Shown here one piece after another: positions 14,201 through 24,487 of a DNA stretch of 64,000 bases (its first letter is position 1; each line of letters begins with the position of its first letter). The DNA is from Chamaecrista fasciculata (taxonomy: Eukaryota > Streptophyta > Magnoliopsida > Fabales > Fabaceae): positions 76,138 through 140,137 of the forward strand of contig QANZ01035879.1 in NCBI GenBank assembly GCA_003254925.1, written 5' to 3'. Both the position numbers and the translations under genes were made by a program. The notes under the pieces were generated by a model, which saw nothing but the letters and a program-made list of their open reading frames with translations, ran no database searches and had not been told where the DNA came from.

Positions 14201-15934
14201 CAAGAAAAAGAAATAACCTTCCTTTTATTCAGTGTTTGAATATTGTGATTTATTTTATCTATCCTTTCCAAAAACATTACTTTTTACCCATTGTTTTCAG
14301 GTGCATCATGGAGGTGCAGGAACAACGGCTGCTGGGTTAAAAGCTGCAGTGAGTAATTTGCAACTTCTTGGATTCTTAGTATTGTGTTATCTGGTTCTGC
14401 TTTTTTATTATTGCTATTCTTTGTGATAGTGCCCAACAACAATAGTTCCTTTCTTTGGTGATCAACCATTCTGGGGTGAGAGAGTACATGCCAGAGGAGT
14501 TGGTCCTGCCCCTATCCCAGTTGATGAGTTTTCACTTCCCAAGTTGGTCGGTGCAATAAATTTTATGCTAGATTCCAAGGTGACATTAAATTCTCTCAGC
14601 TTTACTTTCAATTTTATTCTTGTAAAGCCAGGAGAGAGGAGCCTGCATTGTCCAGAAATAGGAGATAGTGAGGCTAGAATGTTCATGCATTGTCTATATA
14701 ATGTGATACGCTAATTTAGGCTTGTGAATATGTGTGGACTGTGACTCAAACGCTGAGCTAATGGAAGACTTGCAAAACTGTGGTGTTGATAGGGACTTGG
14801 GTAGTATAGGATGCCTAAGTCCCACATCAAGTAGAGTGGGATGTTCAGTGGAGTACTTGCAAAACTGTGGAGGGTTCTCCAAGGTCACTTGGGTCTCTAT
14901 CAATTGGTATCAGAGTGTGGTTGTTGACGCACGGAGGGTTTTGAGCTATGAAAAGTTCTAATCGGTAGAAGGCCGAGTGAAGTGTGTAGCTGCTGAGACG
15001 TCAACTTTTCAAGGCAGTCCTGTGATAGGGACTTGAGTAGTATGGGATGTCTAAGTCCCACATCGAGTAGAATGGGATACTTTGGTTCTCCCCATTCAAC
15101 TTTTAGCTTTTGAGGGAGGGTTCCTCAAGGTCACTTGGGTCTGTATTAACTGTCATAATTAAATTTGAGAGTAAACCGTTCCAGTCATTGAATGGATTAG
15201 AACAAGTCACCACTATAAAGACATGCCTTTGAAATCTTTCTTGAAGCAGCGGTTAACTGGCCCTTCAATTAATTAGCTTTATGAAACAGAACTTTTTTAT
15301 GGTCTAGGGTTATCAGTTACGAAAATACATCACTGGTAGAAAACGACCACAAGTCTCGTATTCAAGCCTCATATTGTTATGAAATGTACATCCTAGTTTG
15401 TCAAAGGTTCTAAACAGATAATCTAAGTGGTGATTGGCTTAAAATGGCCACCTATATCTGGGTTGAGGTACTATGAGGAACTTTTGGTTTTAGGTATCCC
15501 TCTAGTATACCATTCCATCCCATATTAACCCTTTCAACTAAGATATAGAATGTAGGAAAATCAAAGGTCAGCTTATACACCATTGTCTTAGAGCTATCCA
15601 AGCTTGGTTTTAACAATTTGTATGCTAGAGGGATGTGGGTGACATTCAGACCTCATGTGGGTGCTGCCTATCATTAATTGTCCAATAAAATAATCACTCG
15701 CGCATGCAATATGGTAGACTACAAGGGTAATATAAATATAATCAACCATGTCCATTTACTTGCCAGGTAAAGGAACGTGCACTTGAACTTGCTAAGGCCA
15801 TGGAAAATGAAGATGGGGTAGCAGGGGCTGTATTTGCATTCTTTAAGCAGCTTCCTCGGAGAAAACAAGAGAACGAGCCGGAGCCGACACCACCGAGTTT
15901 TTTCTCTATTAGTAGATGTTTTGGTTGTAACTGA
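2293..15934 (+). CDS. UGT80A2: Sterol 3-beta-glucosyltransferase, 14 exons, 627 aa
   Basis: Catalyses transfer of glucose from UDP-glucose to the 3-hydroxyl of membrane sterols, giving steryl glucosides. Exons: 2293-2503, 3526-3698, 4963-5202, 7673-7784, 8765-8935, 10123-10186, 10352-10409, 10504-10681, 11332-11462, 13222-13324, 13427-13503, 14301-14348, 14430-14579, 15767-15934. All junctions are GT-AG and the frame stays open through 627 codons, close to the roughly 640 aa of Arabidopsis UGT80A2. The first 128 residues are Ser-rich and low-complexity. The N-terminal GT-B (glycosyltransferase family 28) domain starts near residue 185 with GTRGDVQPF (192-200). The C-terminal UDP-sugar site shows HHGGAGTT (508-515) and FFGDQPFW (530-537). 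The tail is Pro/Glu-rich and ends CFGCN. Large introns carry several insertions. The UGT80A assignment is firm; the exact paralogue is inferred. Confidence 0.95.
3699..4962 (+). other. Intron 2 of the sterol glucosyltransferase
   Basis: A 1.26-kb AT-rich intron with a polypyrimidine tract before the acceptor at 4962. Apart from short chance open frames I see no gene or recognisable element. Confidence 0.7.
6095..6684. mobile_element. MULE-type MITE in sterol glucosyltransferase intron 3
   Basis: The 590-bp stretch is flanked by a perfect 9-bp direct repeat, CTCACAGCC (6086-6094 and 6685-6693). Its ends form an imperfect inverted repeat: it begins ATTGTTGTCAACATTGC, and the complement of its end reads CAAGGTTGTAAAAATCG. 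Inner inverted segments include GTTAACTCG near the left end paired with CGAGTTAAC near 6240, and an 11-bp hairpin around 6593-6625. A 9-bp duplication is typical of Mutator-like elements. No transposase is present, so it is non-autonomous. Confidence 0.75.
6700..7500 (-). mobile_element. RTE-type LINE, 3' fragment (reverse transcriptase C terminus)
   Basis: On the minus strand, 7497-6928 encodes the C-terminal side of a non-LTR reverse transcriptase (NKTEFM, TSFNYLG, FYHTVIRPAFLYR, ECWAIKG, ending LRWFEHV). The same frame continues after one in-frame TAA to HIADPT at 6733. At that stop the second copy in this window (19309-20445) reads Gln. The 3' end is a short (TTG)n tail, seen as CAACAACAAC at about 6701-6710 on the plus strand, as in plant RTE elements. 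It is 5'-truncated, lacks the catalytic FADD box, and lies in intron 3 of the sterol glucosyltransferase, antisense to it. No target duplication was recognised. Confidence 0.85.
9341..9628. repeat. Tandem duplication of about 143 bp in intron 5
   Basis: Unit 1 (9341-9483) and unit 2 (9484-9628) both begin CAACAGGCG and both end near GATGAAAGTAAT. They differ at only a few positions. The pair lies in intron 5 of the sterol glucosyltransferase, with no coding content. The high similarity suggests a fairly recent local duplication. Confidence 0.9.
11463..13221 (+). other. Intron 9 of the sterol glucosyltransferase
   Basis: A 1.76-kb intron. Its only recognisable content is the palindromic element at 12543-12940. 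The rest is AT-rich intron sequence. Confidence 0.7.
12543..12940. mobile_element. GGGTAAATTACA palindromic MITE, copy 1
   Basis: Begins GGGTAAATTACACTTTGG and ends with the complement (CCAAAGTGTAATTTACCC). The arms of about 150 bp repeat TACCCTGTGGT motifs and fold back on each other almost completely. The flanks are T runs, so a target duplication cannot be told from background. A second copy of the same subfamily lies at 47917-48344, and a larger relative with the same outermost bases at 35788-36827. It is non-coding and sits in intron 9 of the sterol glucosyltransferase. Confidence 0.8.
14784..15155 (+). mobile_element. TRIM-like miniature LTR fossil in intron 13
   Basis: Two direct repeats of about 120-135 bp (14784-14902 and 15021 to about 15150) share GATAGGGACTTG, CTAAGTCCCACATC and AAGGTCACTTGGGTCT. 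The first starts TG and ends CA. It is followed after two bases by TGGTATCAGAG (14905-14915), the usual initiator-tRNA-Met primer-binding site. The internal part is only about 118 bp and has no coding sequence. This layout is that of a terminal-repeat retrotransposon in miniature. The two repeats are clearly diverged, so it is old. The 3' boundary is approximate. Confidence 0.6.
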
Positions 15935-16215
15935 TGTAATGCAAGTTGTTCATCCCCTACCTTTTCTTCATATCTATATCTTTAAATTACAATTTGATAC
16001 TGCAATCATAAGATGTGCTCAACTCTTCACCCTGTGCATAAGGTGCATGTTGTCGTTTATAGAATCCTATTTCTGCTTTCATTTGTATGTAGTTATTCTA
16101 ATTCATGGTGAGTGATAATTTTCCATTAGAGCAGGGTCGGGATTTTACTTGTCTGCTTTAATGCTTTGAACCAAAGGATTTTTGTCGATTCTTTTGTGAT
16201 CATGTATTAGTCATT
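15935..16215 (+). other. Probable 3' UTR of the sterol glucosyltransferase
   Basis: T-rich sequence following the stop codon at 15932-15934, with no further coding exon recognised. A canonical AATAAA is not visible, so the cleavage site is not placed. It runs into the poly-T tract at about 16221. Confidence 0.4.
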
Positions 16216-16220
16216 TCTCC

Positions 16221-16264
16221 TTTTTTTTTTTTTTTTTTTNNNTTTTTTTTTTTTTTTTTTTTTT
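16221..16264. repeat. Poly-T tract with an assembly gap of three Ns
   Basis: About 40 T residues are interrupted by NNN at 16240-16242. The true tract length is unknown and the join may be an assembler's bridge rather than sequenced DNA. Confidence 0.9.
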
Positions 16265-18148
16265 ACAGTGAAGTTGCATGTGAGTAAAAATAACCCAAGT
16301 GTTTATCTTCTTCTCATTTTTCATAATTTAGACGCTAAAACACTCAAAAATAATGAAAAAACTGAGATTCAAAGAGAGAAGGATTTTAAAATATTTTATT
16401 GTTTGAATCGTCAAAAATTAGAGGAAAATGGACACTCAGATGTTTGAATCGTGATGGTCACGTGCGACTTCGTCGTCAAAACTTGACAAATGATAAGTTT
16501 GGCTAAATTGTAAAACATTGAGGATGAAATTGACCATTTAAAACGAAATTAGTAGTTTTACCTTAAATTCTATATGTAAAGGTGACCTATTCTTAATCTT
16601 TATGGCTTTGCAAATTGATGAATTGTCAATTTGTGAAACATAGTTTTCTTTTCTTGATTTTGACATGCAAATAAACAAAATATATATACATTAGAGAATA
16701 ACATAATAATAAAGTCAAAATCATATTTTAGTCCTTAATGTTTATCTTAAATTTCGTTTTGGTCTCTAATATTTTTTGTTTCGTTTTGGTCTTTAATGTT
16801 TCTTAGAAGTTTCATCATTAGTCCCTAACTAATGGATATGGTCATATCTCTCTCGTTTCAAACCCGAACCCGATTAAATCAAAGTTACAGGTGAAATTTG
16901 ATGAATTCTTTCTTTGTCCGGTTGGAGTTTCGTCAAATGAGGTTAAATTGAATATGAAATCGGGCTAAAAACTGGTTGTTTGTTTCATGAATTTGGTCAT
17001 ATCTCTTTCGTTTCATGTTCGAATACAATGAAACCTGAGTTACAAATTACTCTTGATAAGTTCATATCTCTCTATCCAGTTAAGGTCATTAGTAAACAAG
17101 GTTAAATAATATTTTGAAAGTCAGTTTCGTCAAAACATCAATATTAAGGGACTATTTTTGTAATTTTATTTTTCAAAAATTAAATTTAGAGACTTTTTAT
17201 TTTTTCCAAAAACTAAATAATTAATTTAGTCTAAATATTTCATTTCCTTCTTCTTAATAATGAACTTCATGTTTTGACGAAAAGTAATAATGAACTTTAT
17301 GGGCCCAAAAGGGGCTAAGTGGGATTATAACCTGGACCTAGGAAATCTGCATAGGGCCTGTTAACTTTCCAAGGCCCATGGGCAGTATGCTTCATCTTAG
17401 GTTCAAAAACAAAAAAATAAAACTAAAAAAGCAATGAATAGTCCTTCAAGTATTCATCATGATCAATATAGACCAAAAAACAAAAAAGGTATTCATCATT
17501 ATGAATGGAGAGATGGATTAAGTTTTAATTATTTAAAACTGGATTTTCAATTATTGACTTGGCCAGCCAGCTTAATTTGCCGTCAATTTAGCGCTTGTGC
17601 ATGTCTTTGTTTAATTTTACAAATGATGAGATAACATGGTTTGTAAATTCAGCCTTTTATTCTCTTATTATTATAATAAAAAGATAAATTAAGCAGAAAC
17701 GAAGAAATTAGAAGAAGTGTTTGATTGAGAGTCACATGGGGCTAGAAAGTGTTGAATAATTATTATGGATTGGAGCAAACATCAACCTTTTTGAGAAATG
17801 GATAACACAATCATGATTCACATACATCATCATTGTGGCCACCAAAATATTCAAAACCCTTAATTATATATTACATTTTCATGCATAGTATATATATGGC
17901 GGTGGGGTCTTATATATATATATATATATATACATATAAATATGATTCCTTCCAAGAATATTCTGCATGATGATATATGTGGTATTTATGCATGCACTTA
18001 CAAAGTTACAATATATAAATAGCTGGCTATGCCTACGCTCTTGGCTTCGTGATGAGGCATATACACCTCATTTTTCCCACATAATCACATGATCTTTTGG
18101 CTAAGGATATGACACAGAAATAAAGAGAGGGAAGACTGTTTTTGGATT

Positions 18149-18180
<32 letters not shown>
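16265..18180. other. Intergenic, no gene seen
   Basis: AT-rich with (TA)n runs at about 17910-17932 and 18150-18180. About 16725-17240 has repeated TTTTGGTCT/TAGTCCTTAATG phrases that look like a decayed palindromic repeat of the same general kind as family X. No open frame resembles a known protein. Confidence 0.6.
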
Positions 18181-18181
<1 letters not shown>

Positions 18182-18359
18182 CTTATATTATATGGCTTCA
18201 CCCCTTTCTGGTCGTTCACATTTTAAAACTATAGTACAAAATTAATAACAAGAGGAAAATTATTATTTGATCCCTTTTTTTTTACTGAGTTAACGATTTA
18301 ATCCCTCATTTATTTTACATACATATTTGCGTGACCGTTAAGGCACGCAAAGCCTCTAG
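18181..18359 (+). mobile_element. Mini-Helitron, copy 1
   Basis: Starts TCTTATATTATATGGC directly after an A and ends in CTAG directly before a T. That matches Helitron insertion between A and T with 5' TC and 3' CTRR. A hairpin-capable stretch, TTTGCGTGACCG...GCACGCAAAG, sits just before the CTAG. It is 179 bp, non-coding, and nearly the same as the copies at 48497-48677 and 51901-52079. It is inserted in a (TA)n run. Confidence 0.8.
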
Positions 18360-19298
18360 TATATATATATATATGAGACTGTTTTGTATGATTTTAAGAA
18401 ATCTTTTTGTTATTATTTCCTAATATATATTATATGTGGATATAAACAATGTCATAAAAAAGTTATTAGTAAATTTCAAAAGTACATATTTTATCAATAT
18501 CAAGTTCATCTAAGTGATAAACGATTTAGTATTGATTAGATAAGATTTTGAATTCAAGACTTACTGAATTCAACTATTCCTAGATTCTTTCACGGTAATT
18601 AAGAACGCCACACAAATTAAATCTAAATTAATTATAGAGGCAGCGCTTCAAACACTGGACCCAAAAAAAAAGTACATATCTTTTTATACTTTGTTTTATA
18701 ACAAAATGCCTTGAATATGATAATTTTGGTATTTTGAACAAATAGATCATCAGAAAAAGTGAAGAGTTATTAAGTATTGTATGTATCTTGTGCCCCACTT
18801 TTCTTCTATTTTATATTTAGTTTAATTTTCTTATATTGCTTAGAGGTTTTTTTTTTCCAAACATATTACTCTCTCTTATTCTGAATATATGTTTTTTTTA
18901 GAATATTTTTTATTCTAAAATATTTGACGATTTACAAATTTAAGATAACATTAATTATTTGTTTACCATTTTATCCCTATTAAATATAGTAGAGTCATAA
19001 ATGAGTAAGCATTTCCCAAGTATTTCTATTATTTTCAATAGGGATAGTTTAATCTTGTTATCTTATTTTTCTCTTCATTCTAGGTGAGCTAATCATTTCC
19101 TTAATATGTGTGTATTTACCTTAAACATCAGATATATAGAACCGGAAGGAGTACTTAGAGATTGATAACTAGAATAATGTATTGATTCATGGATTTCATC
19201 TGTACTAATTTATATTAATATTATTTTAAAGTTTTCAAAATATGAAATTTCATTATAAAAATATTTTCAATAAATAGTAAATTATTAATTTTTTTGTG
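18360..19298. other. Intergenic, no gene seen
   Basis: AT-rich DNA directly after the mini-Helitron. No coding region, RNA gene or bounded repeat recognised. Confidence 0.6.
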
Positions 19299-19308
19299 TT
19301 CATAAATA

Positions 19309-20445
19309 CTTACTGAGAAGTTTGATGGAAATATATCAAAGCGCTTATAAGGATTTTTACATAGTTTTCATCGATTTAGAAAAGGTTTATGATAGAGTAC
19401 CAAGGGATGTTTTATTGAAGGCTTTGGGGAAGAAAGGAGTTTGTGTGGCTGATATTCGAGCGTTTCAAGACATCTATGACGTTGTCACAACTTGCGTGAG
19501 AACACAAAGTAGAGCAACGAGGGATTTTCCTATTACCATAGGACTTCATCAAAACTCCGCTCTGAGCCTGTACCTCTTTAATGTGGTACTGGATGTGCTC
19601 ACAGAACATATACAAGAGGCGGCACCAAGGTGCATGCTTTTTGCTGATGACATTGTCTTGGTTGGAGACTCCAAAGGTGAAGTCAATGCAACATTAGAGA
19701 GGTGGAGACAAGCTTTGGAGACTTACAGATTTCGTATCAGTAGAAGTAAGACAGAGTTTTTGGCGTGTAAGTTCAGTCGAAGAGAAGAGGATCCTACAAA
19801 TATTGTGAAACTTGTAGATCATCAGTTACAAGAAGTCACGAGCTTTAAGTATTTAGGAACGATATTGCAAAGTAAAGGGAAAATAAAAGAGGATGTTAAT
19901 CACATGATTCATGCAGGATGGATGAAATGGAGAAAGGTCTCGAGGGTTATCTATGATAAAAAAAAGTGCCTCTTAAACTAAAAGGAAAATTTTATCGCAC
20001 GACATTAAGACTCGCTCTATTGCATGGTACTGAATGTTGGGCGATAAAAGGGTAGCATAAGCATAAATTCAACGTGACTGAGATGAGAATGCTTCGTTAG
20101 ATGCGTGGTCATACTATTAAGAATAAGATCAGGAATGAGGTCATCAGAGAGGAGGTTGGTGTGGCACCTATCATTGAGAAATTGGTCGAAACACGCCTTA
20201 GGTGGTTCAGGCATGTGCAAAGAAGACCTTTAGAGGCTCCGGTACGTAGTGTTGACCAAATGGTAAAAAATCTTGTATCCGGGGAAAGGGAAGACCAAAG
20301 AAAACTATCCAAAAATACTATCTGGAAAGATCTATCTATCAATAACTTTATGATTGACATGTGCAAGGATAGAACACGTTGGCATCAGTTGATCCATATA
20401 GCCGACCCCACCTAGTGAAAAAAGGCTTGGGTTGTTGTTGTTGTA
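19309..20445 (+). mobile_element. RTE-type LINE, 5'-truncated, with target duplication
   Basis: Flanked by a perfect 10-bp direct repeat, TTCATAAATA (19299-19308 and 20446-20455), and ending in a (TTG)n tail. Frame 19322-19981 encodes reverse transcriptase motifs in order: FIDLEKVYDRVPRDVL, then MLFADDIVLVG with the catalytic aspartates, then SRSKTEF and TSFKYLGTIL. A frameshift follows in an A run near 19960. In-frame TAGs lie near 20056 and 20098 (the second where the other copy has Trp). The last part (about 20101-20415) ends HIADPT, as in the copy at 6700-7500. There is no endonuclease domain. It is a dead insertion made by target-primed reverse transcription. Confidence 0.92.
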
Positions 20446-20484
20446 TTCATAAATAATAATATATATATATTTATATATATATAT

Positions 20485-20945
20485 AGCTAAAGTGCAAATT
20501 TGGCCATTTATCTTTTGGTCTGATTGCAAATCAAACATTTATCTTTTTTTTCTTGTTGCAGATTTAGTTTTATATCTTTTGGTAAAGTTAAAAATTTAGT
20601 TTCATATCTCTGCTAAGAGTTCCACCATTAGTCCCACCCTAAATTTTGTCCATCTTCATCTGTTAAGTATGACATGGACAACTAACTTGGAGGAGATTTT
20701 GATCCCGTATCTTTGGGGTAAGTTACAATTTTGGTCCTATATCTTTTTCTTGTTTTGTAATTTTGATCTCGTACGTCGATTGTTCATGTTACACTTAACA
20801 GGGAAGATGGAAAAAATTTAGAGTGGGACTAAAGGTGAAACTTTTTGTAAAGATATAAGACCAAAACTATAACAAAAGAAAGATAAAAATCTTATTTGCA
20901 ACCCGACTAGCAGATAAGGGACCAAATTTGTACTTTGATAAAAAT
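20485..20945. repeat. Palindromic repeat, family X copy
   Basis: Left half: CTAAAGTGCAAATTTGGCC and TTTTGGTCTGATTGCAAATC. Right half: the complements, ending ACCAAATTTGTACTTTGA. It is an imperfect full-length palindrome like 1336-1975. Non-coding. Confidence 0.55.
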
Positions 20946-20964
20946 AAAAAATATTGTGTCTTAT

Positions 20965-21140
20965 ACTAGGGGTGAGCACGGGTTGGGTTGGGGCGGGTTG
21001 AGGGGAAATCCCAGCCCAACCCGCACATCAATCTGCGGGTTGGGTTGGGTTGGGTTTTATGATTTTTAAAACTCAACCCGAACCAACCTAACCCGCAGAG
21101 TTGCGGGTTGGGTTGGGTTGAACCCGCGGGTTGAGTTTGT
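20965..21140. repeat. GGGTTGGGTTGGG-rich repeat
   Basis: A GC-richer island with repeated CGGGTTGGGTTGGG and its complement CCCAACCCGC, opening with CTAGGGGTGAGCACGGG. This is the look of one end of common plant hAT-derived MITEs. The matching right end was not found, so it is probably partial. An N lies downstream at 21398. Confidence 0.45.
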
Positions 21141-21399
21141 AATTTTTTTTTATAATTTTCATTAAAAAAATATTATTATAAATTTGTGGGTAGTGAATAA
21201 AAAAACTTACACATAAAAAATGTTAAAAAACATAGATTATATATATATAAATATAAATTAATTAAAATATATTCTATAAAATATGTAAATGTAATACATA
21301 TATGTAATTATGTAAATTTTAAAATCAAAATATCTTATTTATAAAGAACTAATAGTATAAATACATAAGAAAACATACAAAATTTATATAAAAATATNA

Positions 21400-21545
21400 T
21401 ATGAGACCAAATCTGTAACCTAACCAAAAGATATTGAACTGCAAGCAAAAGATAAGAAATCAAAAGTGCAACAAAAAATATATATGAGACCAAATTGACA
21501 CATAAACAAAAAAAAAATATAGAACCAAAACTGCATTTTGACCAT
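21400..21545. repeat. Family X fragment
   Basis: Half copy carrying GAGACCAAATCTGTAACC, AAGATAAGAAATCAAAAGTGCAA and GAACCAAAACTGCATTTTG. It resembles the right arm of the family X palindrome. Confidence 0.45.
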
Positions 21546-21586
21546 ATATATATATATAATGTTTACTTGATATGATAATCATCTAC

Positions 21587-23998
21587 TTATTTATAGAACT
21601 CAATGACACCCACGGTAGAGAAAACATAACAGGCAATTTGATATCTAGAGAAACCAGCATGTTTGCAGAGAGCTGCTAATTCCTTCTCACTTCTTTCTTT
21701 TCCACCAGCATGCAGAAACATCAGATTTCCAATTAGAGAAACATACTTATCACCATCACTTACTTTTGCAATATCTGGCATTAACAACTCTATAATGATC
21801 AACTTCCCACCTTCCTTTAGGGATTTGAAGCAGTTCTTCAGAATTTGCATGCATTTCTCATCACTCCAATTATGAGTTGTATTCTGTATCAACCATATAT
21901 ATAGGTCAAAGTGTACTTTTGATCCTATATTTTTGTTCAAGTCTCAATTTGATTATGTATCTTTTTTTTGCTGTACTTTTGATCTCATATCTTTTGCTTA
22001 AGTATCAATTTGGTCCCGTATCTTTTTTTGTTGTTGCACTTCTGGTCCCATATCTTTTGGTTAGGTTGCAAAATAGGTCCCATATATTTTGATAATGTTG
22101 CAGATTGATCTCATATTTTTGCAAAAGTTTACACATTGTGGGACTAACTATAGAACTTTTTGCAAAAATATGAGACTAATTTTCTGCACCTGACCAAAAG
22201 ATGAGACTAAAAATTCAAAAAAAAAAAAAATGGGACCAAATTGAAATATGAGCAAAAAATAAAGATACGAGACTAAAAATACACTTTGGCCCCTATATAT
22301 ATATATATTATCAATACCAAGGTGTGCTTCAATAATTCATATATATATATATATATATATATATGTAAGTATACTAATAGTAATATGGATAGTATCTAAA
22401 GTAATTTATGCAACTAACCTTAATCATTATTGCATCACCTTGTGGGACACCTTCGAACATATCGCCTCCAACATGTGTAATTCCTTCAAGATCCAAACGC
22501 ACACACACAAAGGAATTTGATGAAAGTGAACTAATATGAAATCATCACTCTTAAAGACATACATATAAATAATTACCTGGGTAGGAGGGAGCATGTTGTA
22601 CAACTTGGGGCAAATCAAAATTGATACCCTTAATAGAAGGATATTTTGAAGTGATCATTTTGAGAGATTGGCCAATTCCACCAGCAACATCTACAAGTGT
22701 TGTTATTCCTTCATATCCTTTGTATATTTTCAAAATCTCCCTCATTTGCATCGCAGAGATATCAGCCATTGCTCTATGAAACAATGCTTTGTATGTTGGA
22801 TCTGTTTCCATGTATTCGAACTTAGGCATCCCATGCACTTTCTTGAACAAGTCTTCTTCATCGTCCACAATCACTTCCTTCAAATTTTGCCTGCAATATT
22901 GTTATATAGATTGATGTATGGAATTATAAAAATCAGATGACGTGTATACTTCCACTCCAATTTTCTTGAGTTTAGCTATATTAAAGGGACAAAATTGAAA
23001 TGATTTTGCTTAATTAAATTGCTCATTTTTATCAAAAAAAAAGAAAGAAAGAGAAAACATACTATTTAGTCATTGAATTTATATCGAGTCAACTAGTTAG
23101 TCACTCAATAATCAAAATTTATTACTTAGTCATAATATATGAAAAATTAAATCTTCATATATTCTAATGAAAAATTTAAAAATTACAATATTTATTTATA
23201 ATATATGTTATATATATTATTATTTTCTATTGTTTATCATGTTAAAGTCACAAAAATTGATTTTATATCCTAAAATTTATGAATATGTATCGGGTGGGTG
23301 TCGTAGGGGTGTCGGACATCGACACGTGTCTGACATAGCGACACGACCTCAAAATGAAGTGTCCATACTTCATAGGTTCAAATTCAAGGGCCAAAAAGTA
23401 TAAAATTAGTTCAGATTAAATTCAATGACCAAAACGTCACTAGGGACCAAATAGTTGATACTTTAAATATTTCAAGGACCAAATTGTGTATTTCGATTAT
23501 ACAGGGACTGATTAGTTAACTCAGTGTAAATTCAAGTAGGACCAAATAACAGGTTTTCTCAAAAAGAAAAAGAAAAAGAAAATGTAGAGTAACTTACAAA
23601 GCAAGAGTCAATGCAGGGTGAGACATCATTCTTGAGAATGCAACATAGGAGGCTCCATCCTCATTTGCAAGCAAGTGTTTACCAGTATGAGATATTCCGT
23701 AGACTCTTTCAATCTTACCATCTTCATCAAATCTCTTGGAACAAATAAGGAGAGAGTGAGCAGAAAGGCAATAGAGCATACGATCCAGCTTTTGGGAAGT
23801 GTTAGGATTTTGAAAAGCAAGCTTTGAAGCAATTTCAGAGGCTGACATCATGGCCTTATTGTTATTAGAGCTTCCTTCACCAATGATCTCAAATAGGTTT
23901 AGTTCAATGGCAGCATTCAAAATTGCAGGGAAGAGCTGGCCACTACATAACAACAATGCATCAAGACAAGCATCGTAGTTATTCTCTGTAGTAGTCAT
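21587..23998 (-). CDS. Plant small-molecule O-methyltransferase (COMT type), 4 exons, 358 aa
   Basis: An S-adenosylmethionine-dependent methyltransferase of the plant caffeate/flavonoid type, normally a cytosolic homodimer. Exons on the minus strand: 23998-23598, 22890-22577, 22483-22419, 21883-21587, all GT-AG, giving 358 aa, the usual length for the family. The N-terminal dimerisation domain spans about residues 10-115. The SAM loop reads LVDVAGGIG (199-207), with Ala where LVDVGGGxG is usual. GGDMF supplies Asp246. The catalytic triad is intact: His264 in THNWSDE, Glu292 in IIIELL and Glu323 in GGKERSEKE. These align with His269/Glu297/Glu329 of alfalfa COMT. Introns 1 and 3 contain repeats. 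The substrate cannot be told from sequence; caffeate, resveratrol and anthranilate enzymes share this architecture. Confidence 0.93.
21903..22296. repeat. Palindromic repeat, family X copy in O-methyltransferase intron 3
   Basis: Opens GGTCAAAGTGTACTTTTGA and closes with the complement-like CTAAAAATACACTTTGGCC. Internal TTGGTCCCGTATC / GGGACCAAATTG phrases pair across the centre. It fills most of the intron that precedes the exon carrying catalytic His264. Short AT runs follow at about 22330-22365. Confidence 0.65.
22891..23597 (-). other. Intron 1 of the O-methyltransferase, with repeat
   Basis: Contains a truncated relative of the element at 1-329 (about 23150-23370, sharing ATCATGTTAAAGT and CAAAATGAAGTGTCCAT). 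It also has several 'TTAGTCA' / 'GGACCAAAT' phrases of a decayed palindromic repeat. No gene inside. Confidence 0.6.
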
Positions 23999-24093
23999 AC
24001 TTAGCTTGCTCTTATATATCTTGGGTAATTAATTAAAGAGTAGAGAATGGCTAGCTAGCTTGCTTTGGAATAATGAAACTTAGGTTATGTGGG

Positions 24094-24101
24094 TATTTAT
24101 A
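24094..24101 (-). promoter_or_regulatory. TATA box of the O-methyltransferase
   Basis: On the minus strand the sequence reads CCCTATAAATACCC, a strong plant TATA box about 95 bp upstream of the start codon at 23998. That leaves room for a short 5' UTR. Confidence 0.65.
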
Positions 24102-24149
24102 GGGTGTTTTTGTGGCTATTTTTGAATTAATAATAGGCTTATCTTTTGA

Positions 24150-24487
24150 TAAGGTACCAAATCAATTATGTATCTTTTTATTTTTTAGATTTTGTCTCAT
24201 AACTTTTAATTTGGTCAGCTGCATATATAATTGGTTCCTATCTTTTCTTATTGAAAAAGGTTTCACCGTTAGTTCCACTCTAAATTTCGTTGACGTGCAT
24301 GGGGATCAAAATTGCAAAAAAAAAAAAAGAGAAAGATATATGATCAAAATCGCTATTTGACCCAAAGATAAGGGACCAACATCACAACTTACTCCAAAGA
24401 CAAGCGACCAAAATCTCCTCTAAGTCAGCCAGTTGTTCATGTTATACTTAACGAAGGGAGATGGATGAAATTTAGGATGAGACTAAG
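24150..24487. repeat. Family X, decayed copy
   Basis: Left half has TTTTGTCTCATAACTTTTAATTTGG; the right half has GATCAAAATTGC and GGGACCAACATCAC. It is an imperfect palindrome with approximate ends, just upstream of the O-methyltransferase promoter. Confidence 0.4.

Noticed and set aside
16221-16264. A LINE or SINE poly-A tail on the minus strand
   Set aside because: The poly-T contains an assembly gap and no element body or target duplication is recognisable next to it.
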